A program made the position numbers and the translations under genes. The notes beneath the pieces are model-generated. The model searched no databases. It worked only from the letters and a program-made list of their open reading frames with translations, and was not told where the DNA came from. This document shows positions 1 through 27,900 of a stretch of 64,000 nucleotides of DNA, in pieces. Position 1 is the stretch's first letter. Each line of letters starts with the position of its first letter. Source of the stretch: Trichoplax adhaerens (Eukaryota > Placozoa > Uniplacotomia > Trichoplacea > Trichoplacidae); assembly GCF_000150275.1 (NCBI RefSeq), contig NW_002060945.1:4812935-4876934 (forward strand). The letters are read 5' to 3'.

Positions 1-367
1 TGCCTAGCAATCGCCAAAATGGCACTACAAAAGAAAACTGGAGCGCGTGGTCTTCGTTCTATCATGGTAAATCAGAAAGATTTTTAGTTTTAATTTCAGT
101 ACTGGTTTGAATATGTTAGTATCTAATTTCATGTTTATTTTTCTTTAGGAACGTCTACTTTTGGATTCAATGTTTGAAGTACCTGGATCGGATATTGTAG
201 AGATAATTATTGATGAAGACGTTGTCAACGGTAGAAAAAGTCCCGTGTATATAAGCGATTCTTCGCAAGCTTCAAAGCCTTCAACGGAAGAATCTGATAA
301 TCAATTTTCAGATGATATTGTGAGCGAAAACTACGTAAGGAAAAGCGCTGATGCGATTCAAGCTTAA
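1..367 (+). CDS. CLPX: CLPX, mitochondrial ClpX ATPase, C-terminal end (partial)
   Basis: These are the last two exons (1-66 and 149-367) of the mitochondrial AAA+ unfoldase that feeds substrates to the ClpP protease in the matrix; the 5' part lies outside the window. The first exon carries the highly conserved [11 protein letters not shown] block of the small C-terminal ATPase subdomain. It splices in phase 0 across an 82-nt intron (donor GTAAAT, acceptor TTCTTTAG) to [19 protein letters not shown]. This pairs with the MFEVP.SDIV segment of animal CLPX, followed by the acidic/serine-rich tail typical of animal rather than bacterial ClpX. Stop TAA is at 365-367. The identification is firm; only the last 94 residues are visible. 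Confidence 0.95.
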
Positions 368-3300
368 AGCGTAGATTTCATGATAGTACAAAAGAAGGAA
401 GCTGATTTATGAATTAAAGACTAAGATTATTCCTTGAATAGACTTATGATGATATTTAATGGAGTAACTTGCTCAGTAAATAGTATTTACTGTTGGTACA
501 ATTGATTTGATCGACTTCTTATATGGATCAATGTTAGTAAAAGTGATAACATTTGTATTACTAACTTAGTCAGTTCAATTGATTCTTTTGGTTGATAATT
601 GCGGTTTATCGTGAAATCGTTTTGTATAACTTAGAGTGGATATCAGCGAAAATTTAAAGCTACTATGTAGCTAGCCGTATAGAATATTAGTATATGCATA
701 CCTTGATTTTGTTGATTGAATTTAATGCTTGCCGTAAACATATACTCTTAATAAATGTATATGCTGAAAGTAAACCGAAGAAAAGCGAATTTTATGTTAC
801 TAAACTACATCATGAAAGTCTTTATAATATAAAGTAAATGTAATTTAACTGCTATCGATCGATAAATTATTATTTTATGACGATATCATATGGGATACCA
901 ATGACATGTTCATCCAAGAAGATTGTAGCTTGCGAATTAATTTGTTAATAGTTTATCATAACGAAGGTTATGGATTGTCTCTTATAATTTTATAATATTG
1001 CACTTTTACATGTCTAAAATTGCGTTTATATTTAATGCAATTAGCTTCTGTATAAAATTCAATAAATATTCGCTACTACTTATTGTAACGATCTTACGAT
1101 CATATGTAATGTGCTCTTTAGTAGAAGAAGAATTTGACTGTGTACTCTTTTACACTGTTATTTGGAGTCGCAAGATGAATATGCAGATAATGCAATTAGT
1201 TCAACTGTAAGTACATTCAAACAAAAATTTCGTTATTTCTAGCGTTTTTAATAGGCAATCTATACTCTTAATTGAAATCGAAGTAGGCAGCATGCATACA
1301 TATAGCCGGATAGTAATGCAGACTAATAATCTTATAATGCATAATTTAATAAAAGGTAAGTTCCCCTCGGTAGCTCAGCGTTATTGGACTTGTAGTAGTT
1401 CACAATGTGCTAAATACAGTACTTTACCGTTCGTTGACACAAGTCACACAACCGAGTTCAATCGTGGCCGTGAACGAGAATTTAATGTTCAGTGGATATA
1501 CGTCAAATTTTGTAGATCATCGTGGACTATACAACATAATATTCACAAATAAGTCGTAAGTTTAAGGCGTAATACACGTACATATGATGTTATATTGTCT
1601 TAGTAAGTAAGGCAAAAATTAACTTTATCATGGAATTTTAAATTTTGTTGATCGAGCAGCCTGTAATTCTGTTATACTTGTGCGGTATATACCAGTAAAT
1701 GAATCAAAATATAGCACTGTAGTCTATGCTATAACTTCATGGCCTCCAGCTATTGCGACTGTACTTTATGTTATACGCGTACAGTACTACTAGATAGTGA
1801 AACTCATGTACTAGATTGTATGTACGTCTGGTCCTTGCTGCTAGTTGCCTCCATGTGAGGGCGGTACAAGAGACTAATAAAGGAGTGGCATTGCTTCCTA
1901 TTCACCTTATTTTATTTATATTTATTTAAATATTTACTGTTAATTTAATTAACTGGTTAATTATTCATGTAATTTTATATTTAATTACAATAGCGATGTA
2001 ATCTAGAGAGTACTGAGACTACTGACAGTGAGTATTAACTTTCATTGCGATAGTAATAGTTACATATTCTTCATACTACAACTCTACTCCATCCACATGA
2101 AGCAAGACATACGAGTTTAATTTTACCATTGCAACTGCCGATTGACTTTTTATCGTAGTAGGAAACTTTAGCCTTAATCTAAATCTATCTATAAATTCGC
2201 TACTAGAACTAGTTGCAGTTTGTACTCCGCAATCTCCGGTTTTACCTCCTAGGCCGAAAGAACGTAACGTTGGGTTTGATCGTGGAAGAACGTAAGAATA
2301 AGATGAGCTAGTTTTGAAATTTTTGAGACATCTTGATCATGACTAAGTTCAAATTTTATAGTAAATCATAAATAAGTTTAACCATAATGTGTTTCATAAC
2401 ATCCTTTCCTGTTATGTTGTATGACATAATTCAGTTTCCGCTAGTGCAATGGACTGTATAGTACAATTTTCACTCAGGTAGTCTTCATATACAGTTAATC
2501 TGTATACGAGTATGTATTGTATGATAGTTATACGATTCTGCTGTAACTGAGTGGCATTATAATTCACGCATTCATGGTAGCTATTAGCCGAGTATTTCTA
2601 CTGCTCTACGACTGATAATAAATAGTAGTAAATGATGCACAGTGACCACAAATGTATGAACTAGTGAGTCACAATATGAATTGTTTAATATTACCACTGT
2701 AGTATAGGAGATTCTCTCTATACAGTATGACAGTATGATCAATGACTATTTGACGTATGGCCAAGTGGCTAAATTGTATGGATTAGTTAGTTTTTACAAC
2801 AAATTGATATCGTTTGCGTTTTTACAGGCCTTGATTGTATAGGACTATAATTCTCTATAATATGCTTTGGTTTAGTCAGTACAATCAGGGACAAAATTAT
2901 TGGTGGTACAGTAGTAAAGAAGACTTTATAAGCTCCCTTTCTTTACTGAGCTTATTCCATTCGACGAAAGAATCCCAGTCAGTAAACTACATTTCATTTA
3001 GTAAGAAATAAATACGTACGTCAATGATGAAGTAACTAAGGCGTTGTCAAGGAGGCGTAAAATAGGGTCATCCTAGTCTTATGGTACTATCCACCACACT
3101 AGTTCACTGCTGTGTACCACAGGGTTATTTGCATGGGCTAATATGGGCCCCGTGTTACGAATCGAGTTAGTGCATAGGGGTCATTTTTTCCCGTTCGGGC
3201 TGTGGCTGTATTACCATATCCAGTATGTTACTGTTAAAGGGAGTGTCAGGCGAGAAATACTCTCTTCCAAGTCCCTGGTATTTTACGATGTGTTTCAGTA

Positions 3301-3931
3301 TGAGGAACGATGATTGTTTTTTCCCTCTAGTACTGTGGTTGGGTACGGTACGGATCGGAACGGATCGGACCCGATACACCATGGGCAGTAATGGGCAGGT
3401 ATCAAAGGTAACAACAGCCCAGTTCTTGACTATTCTAGTCAAATCAAAAGTTGGCCATAGCAACTTTGTATGCATCGGTGGTACTGTATGCCACTATACT
3501 GTATATCTATTTGACTCATTCTACAGTATTCCACCCTACTGTATATTATCCAACCACACTACCCGCGATACACGTTGAGAATTGATCTCGATAGGCAATT
3601 TACTTGTTGTTTTCTAGTACAGTAGTGGAGTTGAAAGCGGAAAGGTTAAATCGCTCCGGTAGTATATACCAATAGCGATAGTAAATTGTGTACAATTGAG
3701 TAGATGTCACCGTATTGATTGTCAAACATTGATTTTTTATCCATAACATTGAAGTCTGGCATTTTTATAATCAATCTGACGATAATATCGCTTCGACAAA
3801 TTTATCCTGCATAACTGTATCTATCTTTTATCATCGATCGTGTTGATTCGATTGCGCTTTCAGTACAGTCAATGTGTACTTAGATTTTTCATATCGTACT
3901 GTTGAAATAGCTATACATCATTTTTACGAGA
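368..3931. other. Intergenic: CLPX 3' side to ATP8B-type 5' side
   Basis: No supported gene. The first ~2 kb is plain AT-rich sequence with short chance ORFs. The part from about 3100 to 3620 is richer in GC. It holds chance ORFs on both strands, a directly repeated CGGATCGGA (3351-3369) and several TACTGTA/TACAGTA motifs (about 3484-3620). It lies 300-800 bp upstream of the flippase ATG, so it probably includes promoter or 5' UTR sequence (inference). Confidence 0.5.
750..755 (+). promoter_or_regulatory. Candidate poly(A) signal for CLPX
   Basis: An AATAAA hexamer lies about 380 nt after the CLPX stop codon. The spacing is plausible for an animal 3' UTR, but such hexamers are common in AT-rich DNA, so support is weak. 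Confidence 0.3.
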
Positions 3932-18061
<14,130 letters not shown>

Positions 18062-19673
18062 CGGAGATATACTTTAAATACTATCAGATATGCAGATATA
18101 GTTGTTGTCAGACTTACTAGAAATATTCATTCATCTGATCATATATATTCTCACTTATGCAAATATAGTGCAGTTAGCTAATACCATGCAATTTGGTCAA
18201 AAATATTTTTACTTATTTAACGACTAAATTGATTTGAAATGAGTAGTATGTGAGCAATTTACTCGTATAACATTCACATTATAGTTATATTAATTTCATT
18301 CGAAGTTAACATTAAAACAACCTAATTTTTATCGTAGCAGTTACTACGGCTGACTTTTAGCGCCATTATGCTACTAGTTCTTTTTCTACCCGTTTGCTGT
18401 TTGCAGTAGATATTTTAGAATCTTTAATCTCTGTTCTAATGATTATGCACGAAGGTGATTGTATCCTGGAAAGGAATTGTGATGTATAATTAGTTATGAT
18501 AACGTTGTCTAATCTTTCGATTTTAAATAGTATTTTTATTGATCTTAAATACGGTCAAGTTTTTATTAGTTGCTGCTGTTCATTATAGTTATTTATCTCG
18601 ACAATAATCGCTGGTGGCGATGGTTTACTCATCTATTTTTGTAACCTATAAATATCAATGACTTAATGTAAACGGTGTAGCTTTGTATCATAATACGAGT
18701 TTTAATACAGATAGTACAGTATCACCTACGCTATATACCTTCGCAAATGATCAATATTAAAGCGATTCAACGCTTTGTGTTTGTTAATACTATGTGTTGG
18801 TATAATATTTTTGCAAATCACAAATGGTATGCGCAAAGGGTATCGTATTAGATTATCATACATCGTTCTGCTCTACAGTCGAACAGAAGGCAATGTAGAT
18901 AATTCAGCTGGTTCGCTTGGCAAATACCGTTATGTACAATATGATATATTGTATATCATGCGGATACTACATATATTTAATTGCAGTATTTTGCTGATGT
19001 CACCATATACGGTAGAGCGCTAGACGCTTGTCCTATATATGTTTATGTAGTTGGTAAAAATTTCAACGTCGTAGTTCATACGAAGATTTTTAGCATCTGA
19101 AGTATAGAAGTTATTTAAGTTCAATGCATTAACTCAAACAGCACTCCAAATGACCATGATTATTTATTTATTTTATCAATGTTTCAAAAATATTAATAGC
19201 TAACATGGTGACCAGCTAAGAAATATTAATTACTACTGTAACAATAGCTTTCGCTTTGTCGACAATACGCGTATCACCTATGATACATGGACATAGTTTA
19301 CAATAAGGAATTTCCTTTTGGCGTGTATGAAAATGTTATCGATATCCTGTTTACGAATCCAGCAAGTGGCTGTAGGCTATTGTTAAATCAATAGATATCA
19401 TGTGATGCAAAAGAACGAAATCCTTTTACATTATGTACAGTAATAATTATTTTCAACCATTAGTCTAACAATCTTTAGCTGTAAGACATGTTCGCAAGCC
19501 AGACAATATGGAAAGATTTGTATTTACTATATACATTACACGGCATGTTGATTTAATTAGTTATTCTTTTGATCCTTATACTTATTGCATATTTATTTCA
19601 GTTGCAAGTCAGCTAAGATGAAGTCTATTTGTGTAGTCAATTCATAATCTGCCAATTTTTGCCTTGCTGTAAA
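18062..19673. other. Convergent intergenic region, ATP8B-type / CFAP53 3' ends
   Basis: The region lies between two converging stop codons and holds both 3' UTRs. No gene is supported; the open frame at 18775-19023 has no recognisable similarity or splice context. Confidence 0.6.
19592..19597 (-). promoter_or_regulatory. Candidate poly(A) signal for CFAP53
   Basis: AATAAA on the minus strand (TTTATT on plus), about 77 nt after the CFAP53 stop codon, a typical distance for a short animal 3' UTR. Confidence 0.5.
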
Positions 19674-22600
19674 TTAGGTAGCTTTTGATTGATTCCTGAG
19701 CATCGTTCTCCAAGGATGCTCATTTTCTAGGCGCACGTTGTCTAATGCGTAGTTTAATTTGCGTTGATAGTTTTCCTCTGCCGTCTAGGTACATAGAATC
19801 GAAATCAGCATATAAAGATCTCGGGCGAAGTCATTGATTTACTAGACATACAGTAATTATAAACTACTTTAACTTTATAGAAAATAGAAATTTAATGTAG
19901 AAGTACAGATTGCATACACGCGGAGATTTTCGCTGAGTGCATCAAGATAACTGCTTAGAATTTAATTTTATCAATACTTGGAAGGCAACTCTATATAATT
20001 TTAACATGATTAGACATTACAATTAACTTACAACTTCAATTTGATCATGTTTTCGCTGTCGTAATCTTTCAGTATCTTTGATACGGCTTTGATAATTGAT
20101 TTGCATTTCTAAATCACGTCTGTAGGCTAAATCATGCTGTTAAAGGAAAATCGAAAAATATACATTATTGCCAACAATTATCATACCCAGCACATATTCG
20201 TATTACCAAAAATACAGTAGTGCGGATTAATAAATAGCGAAGTAGCGGTAGTAAACTTCATATGATAATTAAATAATACCTCTTTTCTTTCTAATTTTTG
20301 GTGTAATTCCAAGCGTTTGTGCTCCTCCATACTGTCCAGTAGCTCCTGACGGGCAATTGCTTCTTTAGCCTGGCGTTCTCGGTTTTCTTGTACTATTATT
20401 GATTAATTAGTTACAATTGTGGTGTAAGTACGGCATGGTAGACAATGATATAGGTGTTCTACCAGTTGTAGAGCTACATGCGTATGGTTATGGTATGACT
20501 TCTGTATAAACCGAATAGTGAACATTAGTTCATCCGTAAATACTTGAGAAGCTTACATTTAATTTGTAATTGTTGTCTTCTGGTTTCGAATACTTCAGCC
20601 ATCAATTTATTACGAGCTTCAGTTTCTCGTCGCCTTTGCTGATCTCGTTTCTGCCATTGTTTTTCAATCTAATTGAATAAGTTGCAGGATTGATTAGTTA
20701 CACCATAATTGAATAAGTTACAGGATTAAATTTTATTAACTGGTGGGAAATAACTTATGATAGGGAGAATTGAAAATATCGGAGAAAAATATTTATCTCA
20801 TTTATTTCTTTGGCGTTATTCGTCTAACATGAATATCAAAGTTTAGTTCGAAGCTTACTAGATAACTAACAAGTTAGATTTTTTTATTAAGTTCGTCATT
20901 TTTTCATGTTATAATATTATTATACGAAGTTTCGTCGAAATTTCAAAACGTCAAATGGTTAATCTACATATATACTCTAAATCAACGAATCTACGATTGT
21001 TATGAGTAGCAAATCTTGCTACAAAGCCCGATGTCTTATAGAAATTCTATTTATAAATGACAACCAATAATAGAATTTTAGCATCTTTTATGATTACCTC
21101 AGTATTTACTAATGTGTCCAATTCCTTCTCTCTTCGTTGTTCTTCTAATTTTTGTTGTTTAAGATATTCGTGATATCTCATAGTTTCTTCGCGTAAAGCA
21201 GTCTTTTAGGAAATAATACAACAAGAGAAATAGTAATTAGTTATTTTTACGAATGAAACTTTTATATAAGAAAATTAATGTTAGCTATATTGATCTTAGA
21301 GGTATGTACCGAAAGCCAATCTTATACTTTGTTGTAGATATATTTAACATACCTTTCTTTCCCTTTCTTGCTTTTCTTCAGTTCTTGTTTCTTGCATTAA
21401 TTGTTCTAAAATTTTCATGTCTGTATCTAACTCTTCCTGTAATTCTTTAGCTTGTTTTCTCATTTTCAGTCTTAATGATTGCTCATGAATCTTCCTAGTT
21501 TCGGCTTGGCGAGCTATTTTTTCTTGCAACATTCTTTTTTCTTCTAGGGCTCGTAGTTTAGCTTCTTCCGCCTGTTTTATGTAAATATTTCGTTAGGAAG
21601 TCGAAGCAACATTGTGTATCAAGCATTAAGTATGGATTCATGTAAACATTATAACCCTCATACAACAAAACAGCAATTAAAATATTTTAGAATACGTAAT
21701 TATATTGCTGCATTTACCATCAGTTTCGCTTCATCTTCTTTCAGTTTAAGCAGTTCTTTCTTACGTGCTTCTAATGCTCCCATCTGCATAGTTTGAGTCT
21801 GTCATGGTCGAAGAATTAGTGAGTATTAATCATGGAACTATTTGTGCATCGAGTTGAAGAGTGATATAGTATTGTAAGAAATATTGCATATACGAAATTG
21901 GAGTAAACATGATTGACGTAAGCAATTAAATATTGTACGACTGTATTCTGTTTCGTTTAATTTCAGTAATTCTGTGTATTTATTATAATTATTGAAAGTA
22001 AAAAAGCTGATTTTTCAATCTCACCTCCAAAATTTGCTTATTTCGCTTATGAAGCTCCATAGCTTCATTTTCTTCTCGTTGTAATTTAGCTAAACGGTCC
22101 TTCTCCCATAAATCCGCGTATATTTTTTCTTCTGTTATATAAAAATTTGTTGATATGAGATAGCGGAAGGCAAAGATTCAATGAAAAGTTTACTTAGTTA
22201 GACATAAAAGTAGAAACTTTACATTAGTATTTACCGTTCTTGTGTTCTTGTGTTTGTAATTCCTTAACATTTATTTGATACTGCCTCTCTTTGGCAACTT
22301 CCACTTCAATTCGCTTGGACTGTAAGGTTCTCAGTTCTTGGCACTGTTCTCTATAATTCCGAATAGTGTTAATAGACCATTAATGATAAATATTAGTTGA
22401 TCCTCTTACAGCTGTGTTTGCTTAACACACTTCTTCTCTAACCTGAATTGTTGGTCCAATTTTTCTTCAACCAGCTTTTGCCTTTCTATTTCTCTCTTTT
22501 CTCTTAAATATTTGGCTCTTTCCCTCATTTTAGCTTGTCTTTCTATTGTAGTTTCTTCCAATGAAGCTAATTCTTGTAAATATTGCTGTTCCTCGCAATA

Positions 22601-23277
22601 AAGTAGTTCGCGTAAGTGATCTCGTCTTTCCTCTAAAGCAAGGCGTCTTTCTTGACTAGCTTCATCCATTTTTCTATTGATGTGATTTCGCATGATCTTC
22701 TTTTGTGTGCTGTTTTCCCAGTTAGCCTGATGTTAAATATCAACATTCTCATTTAATTGAAATTTTAGAATTCGAAATAATAAAGTTAACATAACAGTTA
22801 TAAATTCTAGCTAGAGGCAAGGGTTGAATGTTAACATCTGATTCCTTAAGTCCACCAATACAATCAACTTTCAATGTTACCTTCATATCTGTTTTCTTAG
22901 TAGTAGCCAAGATTTCTAAAGCATCATTGCGTATGTTTTCTCGTCTTTGTGATGCCATTACGATATGATCTGATGAACGAAAAGGGCGAGGACGAGCGAC
23001 CTAACGTTAATACGTGGAAACGTAATGATTATTTTTATAGTAATTGAGGGTTCCAATTTATTAGCGTTATCCCATTTTATATAGCTGATTTAGCTGATAT
23101 ACATTATATCATAATATAGTGTACGACATCGTGACAAAATTTTAAATTTTGAATGGAACTGATAAATAATGACTGATATATCGCTCTAAAAATTTTCTCA
23201 CTTACCAATGCTACGCTATGAGGTGTAGGTCCTGTTATTTCACGAAGCCCTCTGGATCTATTCGTAGTTGCTGCCAT
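19674..23277 (-). CDS. CFAP53: CFAP53 (CCDC11), cilia and flagella associated protein
   Basis: This coiled-coil axonemal protein is needed for motile cilia; in vertebrates its loss disturbs left-right asymmetry. It has twelve exons on the minus strand: 23277-23206, 23000-22881, 22726-22443, 22350-22235, 22131-22025, 21798-21718, 21571-21353, 21202-21098, 20668-20557, 20392-20280, 20136-20032, 19784-19674. The predicted length is 514 aa, equal to human CFAP53. Matching segments include GPTPHSV near the N-terminus, RDHLRELLYCEE, the VEEKLDQQFR block followed by REQCQELR, then DLWEKDRLAKLQREE. Nearly the whole protein is Arg/Glu/Lys-rich helix. The last exon (TAEENYQRKL to the TAA) was added because exon 11 ends in a perfect GTAAGT donor and the exon matches the family's C-terminus. 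An in-frame upstream Met at 23292 would add five residues. Confidence 0.93.
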
Positions 23278-23719
23278 CGCGATTATATTCAATAAGTAGT
23301 TTTCGATACCTGCGATGCTTTAATTATTTTGTAGTAATAGGGTTAAGTAATCTCCAAAATATAAGCGGCTTAACTGTCAAATTTACGATCTTTGCAACGT
23401 TCTTCTGACTTTGCAATGTAGAATGTGTACTCAACGCACAATAATGAAGTTTTTTTATCTAGTGAGGACAAGTAGTAACGGCCTGCTTCAAATGAGTACG
23501 TTTGTGATTGCCACCTAGAAACTAATTCGTGTTATATTACGGGGAGTCGAGAGTTTCGAGTCCCAGAATGATACGATGCTTATATTGGATGTAAGATATC
23601 ATCTACAGTATAAAACAATTTTCTCCAAAGAGTTGTTTGTGCCCAGTGCGTATCTATGGCAACAAATCAACTTCCAACGGTTCCTCAGCAACCACGCACA
23701 ATCGTAATTTATTATTAGA

Positions 23720-24000
23720 CACAGTACAGTATTAATGTTTGTTTCTACAATTTAATTATTGCTGTAGTACTGTACTGCATATGATTGCACCTTTGGTACA
23801 TACTGTATCATACCGTAGTTTACTGAACAGTGAGTGAACACTATACTGTATCATTTCCAGATAAAGTACCGTAAACCGTAGTAAACCGTCATAGTCTACA
23901 GTACAACAAATTACAGGTTCTCGGGCGTGGCGAGTTTGAACAGTACGGTACAGAATAGTACTGTACATTACAATACTACTGCACTGTACTACAGTATTTT
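23720..24000. repeat. TACTGTA/TACAGTA motif cluster upstream of CFAP53
   Basis: Repeated words such as CACAGTACAGTA, AGTACTGTACTG, ACATACTGTATC and AGTACTGTACATT, with CCGTAGTTTAC/CCGTAAACCGTAG variants, are packed into about 280 bp. This is far denser than in surrounding DNA. Confidence 0.8.
23923..23931 (-). promoter_or_regulatory. GCCACGCCC box (KLF/SP-like)
   Basis: An exact KLF/SP core about 650 bp upstream of the CFAP53 ATG, within AT-rich DNA where a 9-mer of this GC content is unlikely by chance. The same word recurs at 45130. Confidence 0.35.
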
Positions 24001-24944
24001 GGTTCAAACTGAAACCGGAACTCTCGGAGGTGTATCTGTGACACTTGTGTTCATCCATACTGTAATTCATTCAAATAAGTGAGGATTACAATTTTATCAT
24101 TGGTATTATAGCATAGCAATTTGCTGATTGAATGATCATATGATGCAACGCACCGTTTTCTGAATACCTAGAAGACTCAGTTTTCTGACTTTCAATAAAG
24201 TACCTTCAACCGTCTCTACATATATTAGAATCTAGTATTTACCGTAATAAATTAAAATTTACGGTAGATATAACATTGAAAATATCATTTTATTTTTTTT
24301 ATTTATATATTCGGATACAATAAAGCATAAAAACAGCATATCATTAATATATAGCATTACTAAATAAATCTACGGTTATCGAGGCCAATGTCTATTTGCC
24401 GTAAGATATAACTTATATTGTACTGCTATTTACTTAACGAACTACGATGATATAGTTTGCTCTATCTAAACTTTACCCGTTGGAGACTATTCATAATTAA
24501 TTAGAAACAAAAAACATTACCTTATATCAGATATTAAGTTTAATACGCTATTTTTACGATGAGAAATGTCAGTGATTATAAAGAATCTGAACGAATCCAA
24601 GTAACTGAATAATAATAGCCAACAAAATTGCGTGCAAGATTATACATTTACAATCACAATTTAATAACTACAGTAATATCAAAGCTTATCATAATGAAGA
24701 CATACTGTACCAAGCATAACGAATTTCTGATTGGTATAATCAAATTATGATATCAAATGCCTATCTTTCCTTTGTTTCAATTAATCTAAACTGATGCATT
24801 GATAATGAAATATCCTGTATCAAGATGAGTTATAGAATTATCATATGGATCCATCAAAAATACTACTAATACTTTCATTATAAGGAATTTCGTGCTCACA
24901 ACTTTGAAGATATTGAAATAGGCAAATTATAACATAAGTAAGGT

Positions 24945-27900
24945 TTAGGCAATCGATTGAACTTCCGGAATAAATCCTTCCCAGTAAGTGATCAACTATT
25001 AATAAAAGATTTTCGTTATTGTTATCAATCAGACATAATACTTTAAAACATAAACTTGAAGATGCCACTTACTTCCTCCTGCGTATGCAATAAAGATTCA
25101 ACATAACGGATAATTATATCACGGAATTCTTTCACTCGTACTTTCTGTAACAGTAATGAAGATATCATTGGATCAAAAATGTTACTTACATTGGGCTTGT
25201 TCATTTCTTTAACAATAAATTTAGGAGCAATGGTAACTTTACCTCAAATCTTTCAATTTCATCTTTAATGTCATCAGAAATCTTTTCGAATGCTTTTTGT
25301 CCATTTTCAACCTTTGTTTCCCACTATTTTACGAATCAACACATTATACTAAACTTTGGCCATAACCACGTAAAATATAAATCTATTATCATATTTAACC
25401 TCCTTGATTTCTTGTCTAATTTGTTGCAGTTTCTCCGTTTTTCCTCCAGCTTGCGTCTTAGCTTCAGTTTCTCTCTTCTTCGTAAGCGTATTCTGGCAAT
25501 TTTGCCAATGACTAAATACCTTCACGCGCTCATGAAAAACATTCTGCATAGCAAATGATATTAATTCCAGTAGTTTAAATAACAGGTTAGGATAGTTATT
25601 TTAGATAGCAGAATATTAGTTTAATTGCAGAATCTAATCTAATCTAACCTTTACAGGAGTTAGTAATCGAATGTAGTCGCTAAGTAATTCCGCCAAAAGA
25701 AAAAAGTCACTTTGGGTCTACAAGTGGCACAATACATAATGATTTTTTTTAGTGATAGCAAATATTAAAGCTAGCAAAACAAATACTTTTAGCCTGACCT
25801 GTTTTTGCATTAGCTGATCAATTTTCTCTTCTACATCTGCTAATTTCACGAGAGCATGGGATAGACCTGTATTTTCCTCAGCGTTACTAAGCATAGCACA
25901 AGCTTTTGCAAATTCACCCGTATTTTTAGCGGAATCTATTTCATGAGATAATCGCATATGAAATTTAAACATACTGTCAATGTATTGCAACAATAGCTGT
26001 AACAGCTTAAGGTTACTGAAGTGGTATTATAATTCGAATAAGGATAATTAAAATAAAGACCTTTTCTGGCATTTACAAGAGACATGACGCATTCATACAG
26101 CTTTTTTAATTGTAATTCCAAATTTTCAAATTGATGTGACTTTTCTTCGAACCACTAATACATAATAAATTACGCAAAATATTATTTTATGCTTAGATAT
26201 ATAAGACTACTTAGTAGAAAGATTGCATACTCTATCGGATTCTAGAGATTTAGACGTAATTTTTTCTACTTGATGGCCAAGTGTTTTGGCAAAACGCTTC
26301 AATCCTCCAACGCTTAATGCCGACATATTCGTAGCATGTGGTAACTATAATGAAGACCCCTTACAGTTAAAGTCTTAAGAGATTTCCAAGTAAAAATTAC
26401 GGCATTTGCCTTACATCTTGCTCGTTCTCTAGAAACTCGCGCAGTTCCGTATCTTTCCTTAGGACTGGATGCGAAGCTGTACGCAGTATGTATCTAATAA
26501 TTTAATAAAGAGTGATGCGGCATTTTAGAAAAGATATTCTGTCCAATTTGTAAATAGAAGTAGAAGGCAAATACCTCTCCAATGCAGCTCTTCGTTTTCC
26601 AACAAAATCCGAAGCACCGCCTCCTTCACTGAATTTGGCTTTTGTATTACCTTTATAAGAATATTCATACAAAGTAAATGACTGGTACTATCAGCATCAT
26701 TCTAAATTAGTAGGAAAGTATGCTATTTTGTTGTACTTTACCTATCATACTCTTTTCCGGTGCTGGTGGAACTATCACTCCTTTCGGTGTATACTTCTCG
26801 CTGAGTCGAGAATATAGGGCTAGAAAGTCGCTAAAGCGACGTTTAACTTTCGATTCGCGTTTCTTGAAGAGCGGCAAGTTTGTCTAAAATGTAAGGTATA
26901 TATACACGATATCACGTATATAATACAGAAAGTTTAACATTTGGAAGTAATACGGAATACATTCCAAATAGATTAATTACTTAGCGTTACAGATGCAGCA
27001 GTCCTTTTAAGCATAAAACTCTAAAGAACTGTAAACTTTTTATTAACTAAGTAACTAAGTAACTCCACCGCGACTGCTACTATACACGTACATAAGGATG
27101 AGTAAAAATATAAGGATTGCCATATTTTATTTTCAGTATGGTGCATAAATGTGTTATACAATTAATTGCCACTCGATAATAGTTATGTCATTGCAAGTAG
27201 TAATTTAGCTTTTACTGTTGATATGGATGGTTGGAGGATACGGATACAAATTGCTATACTGAATGTCGAATTACACTAAGAAGTTAACATCTGGTTAAAA
27301 ATAAGTGTTAACGTTAAAAGTAATACCTTTGTCGTTATGGTATACTTATAATATGAACTCATTCCGTCACCTGTATGAAACAATATTTTGATAATGCGTT
27401 TCAATAGAACCCATAAAGATAGCATAACAATATAACAGTCATGGAGTTAAAGTTATATTACACTAGTGCAATGTGCTACCGAATGCAAATAGAACCTAAT
27501 TGTATACTTAAGATACTTAGATGTGATTACTATCGTTACAGACGAACAGCTTACTATAAAATATTATAAAACTAAAACAATGACGCAATTCACTGACCAA
27601 CTTTCTCCGGATCCGAAACCGATATTTCGATAGTTGCATCTTGGTCAGTGTCGTTACTTTCATCTTGATCTTCCTTAGAGGTCTATAGAGTGACCAGATT
27701 GTTTAAATATTCAAGCAATTGAGATTCCGATAGACAATTGTGCATCATTTATCTGAAGATCATAGTGAAATACTAAGACAGCCATAATGTGAACCTTCAT
27801 AGATTTAATTCAGGGAGAATTACAGCAGCAAAACAATTTAAAATGAGAAAACTACTTCAGAAAAAGCAGCATATTAAATCGTACTAACTATCCAAAATAG

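Larger units (their letters stand above)
23278..24944. promoter_or_regulatory. CFAP53 upstream region with TACTGTA cluster
   Basis: No gene is supported between the CFAP53 start and the SNX stop. From about 23720 to 24000 there are many copies of TACTGTA/TACAGTA and related GTACAGTAC words, plus a perfect GCCACGCCC box (minus strand, 23923-23931), the core of KLF/SP sites. The remaining ~900 bp is AT-rich and includes the SNX 3' UTR. Promoter function is inferred from position. Confidence 0.45.

Noticed and set aside
1371-1490. tRNA-Tyr-like sequence: CCCTCGGTAGCTCAGC with a downstream TGTAGT (GTA anticodon-like) and a later GTTCAATCG.
   Set aside because: The D stem does not close, the T-arm lacks the G53-C61 pair, and no CCGAGGG acceptor complement follows; at best a decayed relic.
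3167-3578. Overlapping ORFs of 102 and 117 codons on opposite strands.
   Set aside because: Frames on both strands come from a GC-richer, stop-poor patch; neither translation resembles a protein family or has splice context.
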